A stretch of 48,777 nt of DNA from an uncultured Anaeromyxobacter sp. (GTDB lineage Bacteria > Myxococcota > Myxococcia > Myxococcales > Anaeromyxobacteraceae). The DNA is taken from contig CAIOAK010000194.1 in NCBI GenBank assembly GCA_903855945.1, positions 1-48,777 on the forward strand, read 5' to 3'. Both the position numbers and the translations under genes were made by a program. Below are positions 34,312 through 43,046 of the stretch, piece by piece (positions within the stretch are counted from its first letter, which is position 1; each line of letters starts with the position of its first letter). The notes beneath the pieces were generated by a model. That model saw only the letters and a program-made list of their open reading frames with translations, was not told where the DNA came from and did not search any database.

Positions 34312-35499
34312 ATGACCATGAACAGGCCCGTAGTGGTGCCGGACGTCACAGAGGTGGCGCAGCCTGCCAAGGACGTCGAGGTGAGCCTCGTCTCCACCGG
34401 CATCGACAAGGACCGATTCGTCCGGCTCCCCTTCGAGATCTACCGGGATGACCCCTTCTGGGTGCCGCCCCTCATCATGGAGCGTCACGAGTTCCTCGAC
34501 GCGGCGAAGAACCCGTTCTTCCGGCACGCCGAGGTGGCGCTCTTCCTCGCCCGCCGCGATGGCAAGGTCGTGGGGCGGATCGCGGCCGTGGAGGACCGAA
34601 ACTACAACGCCTTCCACGGGTGCAAGGTCGCGTATTTCGGCCTCTTCGAGTGCATCGACGACCCGGGCGTGGCTGCCGCGCTCGTCGCCGCGGCGAAGAA
34701 CTGGGCGCGGTGGCGCGGGCTTCCGCAACTCATCGGGCCGATGAACCTGTCGACCAACCAGGAGTGCGGCCTGCTCGTCGACGGGTTCGACTCGTCGCCC
34801 TACGTGATGATGTCCTACAACCCGCCCTACTACGCCGACCTGCTCGAGGCCTGCGGGTTCCGGAAGGCGAAGGACCTTTTCGGGTTCGAGCGGTCCGCCA
34901 GGGTTCCGCCGCCGGAGCGGTTCATTCGCATCGCGGACAAGATCCGGGCGCACGAGGGGATCACGGTACGCCCGCTGGACGTCGCTAACTTCGACGCGGA
35001 GGTGGTCCGCATCAAGTCGGTCTACAACTCGGCCTGGGAGAAGAACTGGGGATTCGTCCCCATGACCGACGCCGAGTTCGACTGGCTGGCGAAGGATCTG
35101 AAGCAACTGGTGGTGCCGGAGCTGGCGCTCATCGCGGAGGCGCATGGGGAGCCAATCGCCTTCGCATTGACGGTGCCGGACATCAACCAAGCGTTCAAGA
35201 AGGTGGGCGGGAACCTCACCACCTACGGGATACCGATCGGACTGGCAAAGCTGCTCTGGTTCCAGAAGCGGATCACCCGCATCCGACTCATGGCCCTCGG
35301 CATCAAGGAGGGCTGGCGCCGGCGCGGAATCGACGCGGTTTTGATCGTCGAGACCATCCGCCGCGCGGACCAGGCCGGCTACGAGGGAGGCGAGGTGAGC
35401 TGGACCCTCGAGGACAACACCCTCATCAACAAGGCCATCGAGTCGGCGGGGGCGAGGCGCTCGAAGGTGTGGCGCCTCTACGAGATGCCGGTCGAATAG
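34312..35499 (+). CDS. bcerS: GNAT-like bacterial ceramide synthase
   Basis: The 395-residue protein has a two-lobed GNAT-like fold: RDDPFWVPPLIMERHEFLD at the start and the acyltransferase region ELALIAEAHGEPIAFALT...RIRLMALGIKEGWRRRGIDAVLI...GYEGGEVSWTLEDN. In Caulobacter, a GNAT-type protein next to Spt N-acylates the long-chain base; gene order and family match here. It follows spt by 34 nt. Assignment rests on family and context. Two GTGCCGGAC copies lie inside it. Confidence 0.8.
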   Translation: MTMNRPVVVPDVTEVAQPAKDVEVSLVSTGIDKDRFVRLPFEIYRDDPFWVPPLIMERHEFLDAAKNPFFRHAEVALFLARRDGKVVGRIAAVEDRNYNAFHGCKVAYFGLFECIDDPGVAAALVAAAKNWARWRGLPQLIGPMNLSTNQECGLLVDGFDSSPYVMMSYNPPYYADLLEACGFRKAKDLFGFERSARVPPPERFIRIADKIRAHEGITVRPLDVANFDAEVVRIKSVYNSAWEKNWGFVPMTDAEFDWLAKDLKQLVVPELALIAEAHGEPIAFALTVPDINQAFKKVGGNLTTYGIPIGLAKLLWFQKRITRIRLMALGIKEGWRRRGIDAVLIVETIRRADQAGYEGGEVSWTLEDNTLINKAIESAGARRSKVWRLYEMPVE

Positions 35500-35502
35500 G
35501 CC

Positions 35503-36495
35503 GTGCGCTGGCTCGTCACCGGGGCGACCGGCTTCATCGGGACCACCCTCGTCGAACGGCTCGTCGCTCGCGGCGACGAGGTGCGGGCGCTCGTGCGGGA
35601 TCCCGGGAGGGCGGGCGAGCTCAGGAAGCTGGGCGCGAGGTTGGTGAAGGGGGATGTCGGCCAGGCCGAGACCCTCGCGGGTGCGGTGCCGGACGTGGAC
35701 GTGGTGGTCCACCTGGCCGGGCTCGTCAAGGCGGTGACGAGGGACGAGCTATTCGCCGTCAATGCGGAAGGAACGCGGTCCCTGGCGAAGGCCGCGGCGC
35801 GGAGCGGTCGGACGAAGTTCGTCCTCGTGTCATCGCTCGCGGCGGCAGGGCCTTCAACCCCTGGACGACCGCGGGTCGAGAGCGATCGTCCGGCACCGGT
35901 CAGTTCCTACGGCCAGAGCAAGCTCGCAGCGGAGGAGGCCCTCCGTTCGCACGTGCACGAACTCGAAGCCGCCGTCATCCGGCCGCCGATCGTCTACGGC
36001 CCGAGGGACAAGGAGTTCCTCCCCTCCCTGTTTCGCCTCGCCAAGATGGGAATCGTCGCCAAGTCGGGCCTGGCGGACAAGCGCTACAGCCTGATCCACG
36101 TGGACGATCTCGTCAATCTGATCCTCGGTGTCGCGGAAAGAGGTTCCCGTCTCACGGATGCGGGCTCCGCGGGCATCTACTTTGGTTCCGACGGGATCGA
36201 GTACACGTGGGAGGCGCTGGCGCACGGAGCCATGGCGGCCCTCGGGCGACGCGGGGCCGTCGTGCCGGTGCCGGAGTTCATGACCTGGCTCGCGGCGGGC
36301 GCATCCTCGGCGGTGGCTCGCGTCACCGGAAGGCCCGCCATCCTGTCACTCGACAAGATGATGGAGATTCGCGAGGCGGCCTGGACCTGCTCGCCGGACA
36401 AGGCGCAGCGCGAGCTCGGATGGAAGGCGCGCGTGGACTTCACCACGGGTATGAAGGAGTCCGCGCGCTGGTTCCGCGACCGCGGGCTCGTCTGA
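35503..36495 (+). CDS. cerR: NAD-dependent epimerase/reductase, ceramide reductase-like
   Basis: The 330-residue extended SDR has the cofactor motif TGATGFIG, VSSLAAAG and the active-site SSYGQSKLAAE (Tyr-x3-Lys). In the bacterial ceramide pathway CerR reduces the ketone made by Spt. GTG 35503 starts 3 nt after the bCerS stop, so the genes form a tight operon. CerR-like proteins are hard to tell from other SDRs without context. It contains two repeat motifs, at 35696 and 35888. Confidence 0.82.
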   Translation: MRWLVTGATGFIGTTLVERLVARGDEVRALVRDPGRAGELRKLGARLVKGDVGQAETLAGAVPDVDVVVHLAGLVKAVTRDELFAVNAEGTRSLAKAAARSGRTKFVLVSSLAAAGPSTPGRPRVESDRPAPVSSYGQSKLAAEEALRSHVHELEAAVIRPPIVYGPRDKEFLPSLFRLAKMGIVAKSGLADKRYSLIHVDDLVNLILGVAERGSRLTDAGSAGIYFGSDGIEYTWEALAHGAMAALGRRGAVVPVPEFMTWLAAGASSAVARVTGRPAILSLDKMMEIREAAWTCSPDKAQRELGWKARVDFTTGMKESARWFRDRGLV

Positions 36496-36503
36496 CGGTC
36501 CGG

Positions 36504-37172
36504 TTATCCGCTCGGTAGCCCCTCGAGACCTGCGAGGACCGAGGCGATCCAGTACGCCGGGCCGATGAATGGCTTCCGGATGAAATCGGGCCGGCGGCGG
36601 AGCACTCGCTGGATGATCCGCCGAGTGAAGAGGCGCAGATAGGCCCGCTGCCGCTCGCCCGGGCTCCTTCCCAGCGAAAGGTAGGCCGGAGAATCGGCGA
36701 TGAGCGGATTCGTTCGGCCGAGCGCGTAGTGGTCGTGACTCGACCACGGCCACTCGCGGGGCCAGCGCACCATGCCTGCGCGGACGGGGTTCATGTCCCC
36801 GTAGAGCATCACCTCGAGTTCATGCCTTCCCCCGTGGCGGATTCGTGGGGAGCCGAGCCGTTCCATGACGACCTGGCCGCGGCCTCCGGTCCGCAGATTG
36901 GACCACCGGGCGAAGCACTGGTTGACGACCTTCCAGAATGCGCTGAACTCCCGCTGGCCGAGCGTCGAGCGACAGACCACGTGCGGGTGGGTCGTCATGA
37001 GGCAGTAACTGCGGATCTCGATGCCGTACCGCTCCTTGTACTTCGCGAGAAGGCTGAGGAAATGGTGCCTGGCCTCGTCCACATCGAAGACGGGCGAGCC
37101 GTTGTGGCTCCGCCAGAAGCAGTGATGGGTCGTGCCTGCGCCGACGAGGCGCGAGCGAAGGATGCGCGGCAT
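36504..37172 (-). CDS. RAYT / REP-associated Y1-type transposase
   Basis: The 222-residue protein has the HUH single-strand nuclease motif MTTHPHVV (near residue 60) and the MLYGDMNPVRAGMV element typical of RAYTs. The family normally has a Tyr in QxYxRYxN; here the matching segment reads NQCFARWSN, with Phe, so the nucleophile may be lost or lie elsewhere. It sits between cerR and the hydroxylase on the opposite strand, near the middle of the GTGCCGGAC cluster. RAYTs mobilise short extragenic palindromes. Confidence 0.85.
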   Translation of the reverse strand: MPRILRSRLVGAGTTHHCFWRSHNGSPVFDVDEARHHFLSLLAKYKERYGIEIRSYCLMTTHPHVVCRSTLGQREFSAFWKVVNQCFARWSNLRTGGRGQVVMERLGSPRIRHGGRHELEVMLYGDMNPVRAGMVRWPREWPWSSHDHYALGRTNPLIADSPAYLSLGRSPGERQRAYLRLFTRRIIQRVLRRRPDFIRKPFIGPAYWIASVLAGLEGLPSG

Positions 37173-37238
37173 GCGACCGGTAGAAGCAAATGCCGGGCCG
37201 ACGCGAGTGGGTTGAGGAAGTTGCTCGCTATCGAGTGG

Positions 37239-37910
37239 CTATCGTCCGGCACCGGCCGTTGAGCGGTCGTCGCGGGGAAGGGTTCGGAACACGACGTCCC
37301 AGACGGGTGTCGACACCCCGTACCGGGCGTCGGGAGTCTTGAAGTGATGGAGGTAGTGGTGCTTCCGGAGCTTCGCTCCGGTCTCCGTCCGAGGCTTCAC
37401 ATGGTGCACGACATAGTGCGTCATGTCGTACCAGAGGTATCCGGTCACGAGCCCGGCGAAGAACGGATCGAAGAAGCGCGCGCCCACGATCAGGTAGATC
37501 GGAAAGCCGAGGACGATCGCGAGCAGGATCGACATCACCGGAGGCATGACCAGCCGGTCGGGGTCGTGCGGCCAGTCGTGATGGACGCCGTGGATGAGGA
37601 AGTGCACGTCCTGGGCGAACTCCGAGTTGGGGCTCGGAGTGAAGTGGAAAGCCCAGCGGTGCAGGACGTACTCGAGAAGGGTCCAGAAGGCGATCCCACC
37701 CACGAACGTCCCGGCGAAGGCGCCGAGGGAAAGGCTGCCTGCCTGGAGTCCCCGATAGATGAGGTAGGCGATGAAGGGCACCCAGACGATGAGCACCTGC
37801 CAAGGCTTCACGCGAGAGAGGTGCTTCTCGATCCAGTCGACGCGGAACATCCGCGGACTTCCATTCTGCGGGGCGGGGTGGCCGGGAGGGCGGGGTATGA
37901 GCCAGAACAT
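37239..37910 (-). CDS. Fatty-acid/sterol hydroxylase family membrane protein
   Basis: About 223 residues with four membrane helices and the histidine clusters of di-metal lipid hydroxylases: HRWAFHF, HGVHHDWPH, HYVVHH and HHYLHHF. FA2H-type members put a 2-hydroxyl on the N-acyl chain of ceramides. ATG 37910 is preceded by AGGAG; ATG 37850 would give 203 residues and better family length, so the start is uncertain. Closeness to spt-bcerS-cerR supports a ceramide-modifying role, though a sterol or other lipid substrate is possible. Transcribed opposite to the operon. Confidence 0.85.
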   Translation of the reverse strand: MFWLIPRPPGHPAPQNGSPRMFRVDWIEKHLSRVKPWQVLIVWVPFIAYLIYRGLQAGSLSLGAFAGTFVGGIAFWTLLEYVLHRWAFHFTPSPNSEFAQDVHFLIHGVHHDWPHDPDRLVMPPVMSILLAIVLGFPIYLIVGARFFDPFFAGLVTGYLWYDMTHYVVHHVKPRTETGAKLRKHHYLHHFKTPDARYGVSTPVWDVVFRTLPRDDRSTAGAGR

Positions 37911-38071
37911 GGGAGCGACTCCTGAGGTTCGGGGGTTCCGAGAAGCCCGGTGCCGGACATCGTAAAGGACATCGTGAGGATATCGTAGGTCGGCGGCCTT
38001 CCTCTCGCGGAGATTCTTCGTCTTGTCAAGGGCTTGAAGCAGGTCCGGGTACATGGCAAGACGCTCGCCCC

Positions 38072-40105
38072 GTGGTCGACCTATCCCGACTCAACCCGCC
38101 ACAGCGGGAGGCCGTCACCAGCGGTGACGGTCCCGTTCTCGTCCTGGCGGGCGCCGGATCGGGGAAGACGCGCGTCATCGCGCATCGAATCGCCTGGCTC
38201 GCCGAGCGACGGGTGGACCCGGAGTCGATCCTGGCCGTCACCTTCACCAACAAGGCCGCCGAGGAGATGCGAGAGAGGGTGGGGGTACTGTCCCGGTCGG
38301 CCGGAAAGGAGAGCCTGATCGCGACGTTCCACGGGTTCGGGCTCTGGTTCCTCCGGCGCGAGCATGTGGCGGCCGGGTTGCCGAAGTGGTTCTCGATCTG
38401 CGACGCCGGTGACCAGACGAGCCTGCTCAAGCGCTGCCTCCAGGGCATCCAGATGGATTCCCGGCGGTTCGATGTCCGTCGACTCCTTTCCGTCATCTCG
38501 AGGAGGAAGAATGAACGGGCGGGGAACGCGGCACGGCCGGTGCCGGACGACGACTCCGACGACGACTACGAGATCATGGCGTCGGAGGTCCTCCCTCGGT
38601 ACGAGCAGGCGTTGAGAGCTCAGCGCTCGGTGGATTTCGACGACCTTCTCGTCCGCCCGGTGGCCCTGCTGTCCGCGGACCGGGCGCTCCGGAAGTCCTA
38701 CCGCGACAGGTTTCAGCACGTGCTCGTGGACGAGTACCAGGACACGAACCGGGTGCAGCTCGCCCTGCTCGAGCTCCTCTGCGCTCCGGAAAGGCGCGCG
38801 CCGGGATGGAAGGGGCGGAGCCTCTGCGCTGTCGGCGACGACGACCAGGCCATCTATGGGTGGAGGGGAGCGGACGTTCGAAACATCCGGAAGTTCGAGC
38901 GGAACTTCCCCGGGGCGACGATCGTCCGGCTCGAGCAGAACTACCGATCGACCGGGCGGATCCTCGACTGCGCGAACGGGGTCATAGCAAAGTCGGCCGA
39001 TCGGCGGCCGAAGCGGCTTTGGACGGATGCAGGAGCGGGCGACCCGGTCCGGGTGGTCTCGCTCCCCGACGAGCAGGAGGAAGCGCGGTTTGTCTCGGGG
39101 GAACTGTCGCGTGGGCTCGCCGATGGGCGAAAGCCTTCGGATTTTGCGGTTCTCTACCGGCTGAACGCCCAGAGTCAGCCCATCGAAGAGGCGCTGCGGG
39201 AGGTCGGAATCCCGCACCGGGTCAGGGGCGGCCCGGCATTCTTCGATCGCAGCGAGGTCCGGGATGTCATTGCGTGGCTCAAGATCTGCGCGTTCCCGGA
39301 GGACGACGTCTCGCTGGCGAGGGTCGCGAGCGTTCCACCGAGGGGCATCGGGGACGTGGCGATGGAGCGGCTCGGGGTGTGGGCGTCCGAAAACGGGATG
39401 TCGATGTCGGCCGCCCTGGGCTCCGCGGGGTCGGTGCCGGACGTTCCGAGGGGCGCGCCCGAGAAGATGGCGCAGTTCGCCACACAGCTCGACATGTTCC
39501 GGAGTCGCTTCGGCCCAGGCCTCTTGGCGGCGCCCGCCCGGGCGATGATCGAGGATCTCGACCTGAAAGGATGGCTTCGCCAGAGCGTCGTCTCCACTGC
39601 GGCCGCTACCCGGAAGGTCGAGGCGGTGGACTCGGTACTCCAGTCGCTCGAGTGGCACGAGCAAAGGGACCCGAAGGCGACGCTCCGGACCTTCCTCCAG
39701 CGGCTCGCGCTCGATTCCCGTGACGAGGAGCCGGACGACGCAGAGGGTGTCACGCTGATGACCCTGCATTCCGCGAAGGGGCTCGAGTTCCCGGTCGTGT
39801 TCCTGATCGGAGTGGAGGAGGACCTCCTGCCGGTTTCCGGGATCCAGGGTGAACTGCGGGACCTCGAGGAGGAACGCAGGCTCGCCTACGTCGGAATCAC
39901 GCGAGCTCGAGAGGTTCTCTGGGTCACGGGAGCGTCGTCCCGGACGCGGCGGGGACGCATCGAGCAACGAGCGCCGAGCCGTTTCCTGGCGGATCTTCCG
40001 GATGGGGCCCACGTCCGGCACGACCCGGTCGCGTCCGCTGCGGACTCTGGCCGGCCGAGCGAGGTCCTGAAAGCCCTTCGTGCGAAGCTTGCCGGACGGG
40101 CATGA
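38072..40105 (+). CDS. UvrD/PcrA-type 3'-5' DNA helicase
   Basis: The 677-residue superfamily 1A helicase has AGAGSGKT (Walker A), VDEYQDTN, DDDQAIYGWRGA, TLHSAKGLEF and RRLAYVGITRAR. It unwinds DNA during repair or replication restart. GTG 38072 starts at the family-typical position (LNPPQREAV). An acidic insertion (DDDSDDDYE) and a Rep/UvrD-like length suggest a Rep-type enzyme, but UvrD or PcrA cannot be excluded. Three GTGCCGGAC copies lie inside (38540, 39434, 40013). Confidence 0.94.
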   Translation: MVDLSRLNPPQREAVTSGDGPVLVLAGAGSGKTRVIAHRIAWLAERRVDPESILAVTFTNKAAEEMRERVGVLSRSAGKESLIATFHGFGLWFLRREHVAAGLPKWFSICDAGDQTSLLKRCLQGIQMDSRRFDVRRLLSVISRRKNERAGNAARPVPDDDSDDDYEIMASEVLPRYEQALRAQRSVDFDDLLVRPVALLSADRALRKSYRDRFQHVLVDEYQDTNRVQLALLELLCAPERRAPGWKGRSLCAVGDDDQAIYGWRGADVRNIRKFERNFPGATIVRLEQNYRSTGRILDCANGVIAKSADRRPKRLWTDAGAGDPVRVVSLPDEQEEARFVSGELSRGLADGRKPSDFAVLYRLNAQSQPIEEALREVGIPHRVRGGPAFFDRSEVRDVIAWLKICAFPEDDVSLARVASVPPRGIGDVAMERLGVWASENGMSMSAALGSAGSVPDVPRGAPEKMAQFATQLDMFRSRFGPGLLAAPARAMIEDLDLKGWLRQSVVSTAAATRKVEAVDSVLQSLEWHEQRDPKATLRTFLQRLALDSRDEEPDDAEGVTLMTLHSAKGLEFPVVFLIGVEEDLLPVSGIQGELRDLEEERRLAYVGITRAREVLWVTGASSRTRRGRIEQRAPSRFLADLPDGAHVRHDPVASAADSGRPSEVLKALRAKLAGRA

Positions 40106-40125
40106 CCCCCGGTAGGGTGCAGATC

Positions 40126-40192
40126 GTCCGGCACCAGCGCGAGCGCGGCGCGGCACCACCAGCGCGGGCACCAGCGCGGGGCACCACCTCGA
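40126..40192. repeat. Degenerate GC-rich GCACC array upstream of rplM
   Basis: Starting with GTCCGGCAC at 40126, the gap contains repeated GGCACCAGCGCG-like units, apparently a decayed version of the same motif. It lies between the helicase gene and the rplM promoter; the whole gap is 175 nt. Confidence 0.6.
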
Positions 40193-40215
40193 TCCAGGCC
40201 CGATCCCGTCCTTCC

Positions 40216-40250
40216 TTGACAACCCCGGGGGGTTCCGATAGGAACGCCCC
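40216..40250 (+). promoter_or_regulatory. rplM promoter: rplM promoter with overlapping dyad
   Basis: A perfect -35 TTGACA (40216-40221), a 17-nt spacer and TAGGAA (40239-40244) form the likely promoter. A dyad, GGGGGGTTCC (40227-40236) and GGAACGCCCC (40241-40250), with one mismatch, covers the spacer and -10. Similar TTGACA-N17-TAGxxx boxes precede the tRNA genes. Confidence 0.6.
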
Positions 40251-40280
40251 CTCCAAATAGCTCGCAACCTCAGGTTTTCC

Positions 40281-40727
40281 ATGAACAAGGCAACACACAG
40301 CACCACCCAAGCGGAAGCGCTTCGGGCGCGGAAGTGGTGGGTCATCGATGCCACCGACCTCACGGTCGGCCGGGCCGCCACCCGCATTGCCACCCTCCTC
40401 AAGGGAAAGCACAAGGCGTCGTACACGCCCTCCCTCGATACCGGGGACTTCGTCGTCGTCGTGAATGCGGAGAAGGTCCGCTTCACCGGCAAGAAGGAGC
40501 AGGAGAAGCTCTACTTCTCTCACACCATGCACCCCGGCGGCGCCAAGTTGACGCCGGCGGCCAAGGTGCGCGCCCGCCACCCCGAGGACATCCTCGGCAA
40601 CGCCGTGAAGCGGATGCTTCCGCGCAACGCGCTGGGTCGGGCGATGATGACGAAGCTCAAGGTCTATGCCGGGGCGGAGCATCCGCACACCGCGCAGAAG
40701 CCCGAAGTCCTGAAGCTCTCCGCCTAG
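40281..40727 (+). CDS. rplM: Ribosomal protein L13
   Basis: The 148-residue 50S protein is recognisable from [28 protein letters not shown] and [13 protein letters not shown]. The length and the following rpsI gene are standard. It is first in the two-gene ribosomal operon and is preceded by a TTGACA-based promoter and dyad. The N-terminus ([17 protein letters not shown]) is a little longer than the E. coli protein. Confidence 0.99.
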   Translation: MNKATHSTTQAEALRARKWWVIDATDLTVGRAATRIATLLKGKHKASYTPSLDTGDFVVVVNAEKVRFTGKKEQEKLYFSHTMHPGGAKLTPAAKVRARHPEDILGNAVKRMLPRNALGRAMMTKLKVYAGAEHPHTAQKPEVLKLSA

Positions 40728-40737
40728 AGGAACATCG

Positions 40738-41130
40738 ATGGCCACCACGCAGAACATCACCACCGGCCGCCGCAAGGAGTCCGTCGCGCGCGTCCGCATC
40801 GCGCCCGGCACCGGGAACATCACCGTCAACAACCGCCCGCTCGACGAGTACTTCGGCCGCGAGACCTCCAAGATGATCCTGGTCGAGCCGCTCAAGCTCG
40901 TCGATCAGATGGGGAAGCTCGACATCCACGTGAACGCGAACGGGGGAGGGCTCTCCGGCCAGGCCGGCGCCATCCGCCACGGCATCTCCCGCGCCCTCGT
41001 CGCGTTGAATCCGGAGTGGCGTTCCGCCCTCAAGAAGGCGGGATTCCTCACCCGCGACGCGCGCGCCGTCGAGCGCAAGAAGTACGGTCAGCCGGGCGCC
41101 CGCAAGCGCTTCCAGTTCTCGAAGCGCTAG
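40738..41130 (+). CDS. rpsI: Ribosomal protein S9
   Basis: The 130-residue 30S protein contains [31 protein letters not shown] and the universal C-terminus KRFQFSKR, whose last Arg touches P-site tRNA. It starts 10 nt after rplM, and AGAGGAA provides the ribosome-binding site. A terminator-like hairpin follows at 41152. Confidence 0.99.
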   Translation: MATTQNITTGRRKESVARVRIAPGTGNITVNNRPLDEYFGRETSKMILVEPLKLVDQMGKLDIHVNANGGGLSGQAGAIRHGISRALVALNPEWRSALKKAGFLTRDARAVERKKYGQPGARKRFQFSKR

Positions 41131-41151
41131 GTCGCATCCCGACGTCGCCCA

Positions 41152-41191
41152 CGCCGTCCGCGCCTCCGGGCCCGGGCGGCGTTCGCGTTTT
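41152..41191 (+). terminator. Hairpin after rpsI
   Basis: CGCCGTCCG (41152-41160) pairs with CGGGCGGCG (41173-41181), with one G-U pair, followed by TTCGCGTTTT. It could end the rplM-rpsI transcript before pilT, although the T-run is interrupted. Confidence 0.5.
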
Positions 41192-41221
41192 CCCGGCGGG
41201 GTGGTACGATCTTCGGACGTC

Positions 41222-42544
41222 ATGGAGTTGAACGAGATCCTGCAGGTCGCGCTCCGATCCGGGGCGAGCGACATCCACCTCAAGGCTGGATTGCCGCCCA
41301 TGTTCCGCATCGACGGCGCCCTCATCCCGCTGAAGGACGCCCGCCGGCTGCCGCCCGAGGAGATCGCGCGGATGGCGCTCGGCATCATGAACGAGTTCCA
41401 GCGGGAGAAGTTCAAGCAGACGAACGAGGTCGACCTGGCCTACGGGGTCCCTGGCCTCGGCCGGTTCCGCGTCAACGTGTTCCAGCAGCGCGGATCGATC
41501 GGCGCGGTCCTTCGCGTCATCCCGTTCCGCATCCAGACCATCGAGCAGCTCATGATGCCGAAGGTGCTGGAGAAGATCGCCGCCGAGTCGCGCGGCCTCA
41601 TCCTGGTCACCGGCACCACCGGCTCCGGCAAGTCGACGACGCTCGCCGCGATGGTCGACTTCATCAACGCCACCGAGACCTGCCACATCATGACGATCGA
41701 GGACCCGATCGAGTTCCTGGTCCGGGACAAGCGGTCGATCGTCAACCAGCGCGAGGTGGGCGTCGACACGATGAGCTTCGGGCAGGCGCTGAAGAGCGCG
41801 CTGCGCCAGGACCCCGACGTCATCCTGGTGGGAGAGATGCGGGACCTCGAGACCATCGAGACCGCGCTCACGGCGGCGGAGACTGGCCACCTCGTTCTTT
41901 CGACCCTGCACACCCTCGACGCCACCGAGACCATCAACCGGATCATCTCGGCCTTCCCGCCCTACCAGCAGAAGCAGGTCCGGCTGCAACTGGGCGCGGT
42001 GTTGAAGGCGGTCATCAGCCAGCGGCTGGTCCCGCGCGCGGACGGGCACGGACGCGTTCCGGCCGCCGAGGTGCTGCTCGCGACCACCCGGGTTCGCGAG
42101 CTCATCGAGGACAAGGACCGGACGAAGGAGATCCACGACGCCATCGCCCAGGGGCACGTGACCTACGGCATGCAGACCTTCGACCAGTCGCTCATGGGGC
42201 TCTACCGCTCCGGGCTGGTGAGCTACGAGGAGGCCCTGCGCCAGGCGACGAACCCGGACGACTTCGCGCTGAGGGTTTCGGGCATCTCCGGCACGAGCGA
42301 TTCCAAGTGGGACAATTTCGAGGCGGTGCCGGACGTCGGGGCTTCGGGAGCGGCGGGTCAGCCCGGTCAGGGGCGAGCGGCTGCGCCGCGCCCGGCAGCG
42401 GCTCGCCCGGCAGCCCAGCCGGCGCCCCGCCCCCCCGGCGGTCCTCCTCCCGGTCCGGCTGTCCCCATCGGCCGCGTCGCGGCCCGACCGGCCGAGCCGG
42501 AGCCCCCCGCTGCGGACGACGACTTCCAGATCGAGCGCTTCTAG
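41222..42544 (+). CDS. pilT: PilT-type twitching motility ATPase with Pro/Ala-rich tail
   Basis: The 440-residue hexameric ATPase retracts type IV pili. GASDIHLKAG at the N-terminus, GTTGSGKST (Walker A), DLETIETA in the Walker B region and LSTLHTLDA (His box) are present. ATG 41222 is preferred to an upstream in-frame GTG. The core ends near residue 365; a 75-residue Pro/Ala/Gly-rich tail ending in DDDFQIERF is an extension not seen in the standard enzyme. The GTGCCGGAC motif lies at the junction (42326). Confidence 0.95.
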   Translation: MELNEILQVALRSGASDIHLKAGLPPMFRIDGALIPLKDARRLPPEEIARMALGIMNEFQREKFKQTNEVDLAYGVPGLGRFRVNVFQQRGSIGAVLRVIPFRIQTIEQLMMPKVLEKIAAESRGLILVTGTTGSGKSTTLAAMVDFINATETCHIMTIEDPIEFLVRDKRSIVNQREVGVDTMSFGQALKSALRQDPDVILVGEMRDLETIETALTAAETGHLVLSTLHTLDATETINRIISAFPPYQQKQVRLQLGAVLKAVISQRLVPRADGHGRVPAAEVLLATTRVRELIEDKDRTKEIHDAIAQGHVTYGMQTFDQSLMGLYRSGLVSYEEALRQATNPDDFALRVSGISGTSDSKWDNFEAVPDVGASGAAGQPGQGRAAAPRPAAARPAAQPAPRPPGGPPPGPAVPIGRVAARPAEPEPPAADDDFQIERF

Positions 42545-42568
42545 CTCCCGGGCCGTCGAGGTCGAGGC

Positions 42569-43045
42569 GTGAACGAGTCACCGCAGTCCCGCGCCCGGGC
42601 CCGCGCGCTGCGCATCCTCGCCGCTCGTCCCCGCACCGAGGCCCAGATGCGGGAGAGGCTCGTCCGGGCCGGCTTCGCGGATGAGGCGGACGGGGTGGTG
42701 GCGTGGCTCCGGGAGCTTCGCTACCTGGACGACGCAGCTTTCGCCCGGGACCGGGCGGCCAGTTTGACGGCTGTCGGAAGGCTCGGACCGAGGCTCGCGG
42801 AGCGGCGGCTCGTCGCCGCAGGGATCGCCCCGGAGGACGCCCGGCGCGCGGTGAGGGAGGCGATCGGGGGGGACGAGATCGCCCGGTGCCGGACGATCGC
42901 CCAGCGGCGCGCCCGCGGCGAACTCGGGAAGCTCGATCCCCGCGAAATGGCCAGGCTTTCCCGGTTTCTCCTCGGGCGGGGGTTCTCGGGCCAAACCGTC
43001 TCGGCGGTGCTCAGGGTGTACGTGGACGACGCCGAGGACCGCTGA
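42569..43045 (+). CDS. recX: RecX regulator of RecA
   Basis: The 158-residue helical protein has three-helix repeats, with RARALRILAARPRTEAQMRERL and LRELRYLDDAAFARDRA matching RecX. It limits RecA filament growth. GTG 42569 is the start. It sits between pilT and bamD with short gaps, probably in one operon. A GTGCCGGAC copy encodes CRT here, unlike the VPD of most genes. Confidence 0.92.
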   Translation: MNESPQSRARARALRILAARPRTEAQMRERLVRAGFADEADGVVAWLRELRYLDDAAFARDRAASLTAVGRLGPRLAERRLVAAGIAPEDARRAVREAIGGDEIARCRTIAQRRARGELGKLDPREMARLSRFLLGRGFSGQTVSAVLRVYVDDAEDR

Positions 43046-43046
43046 T

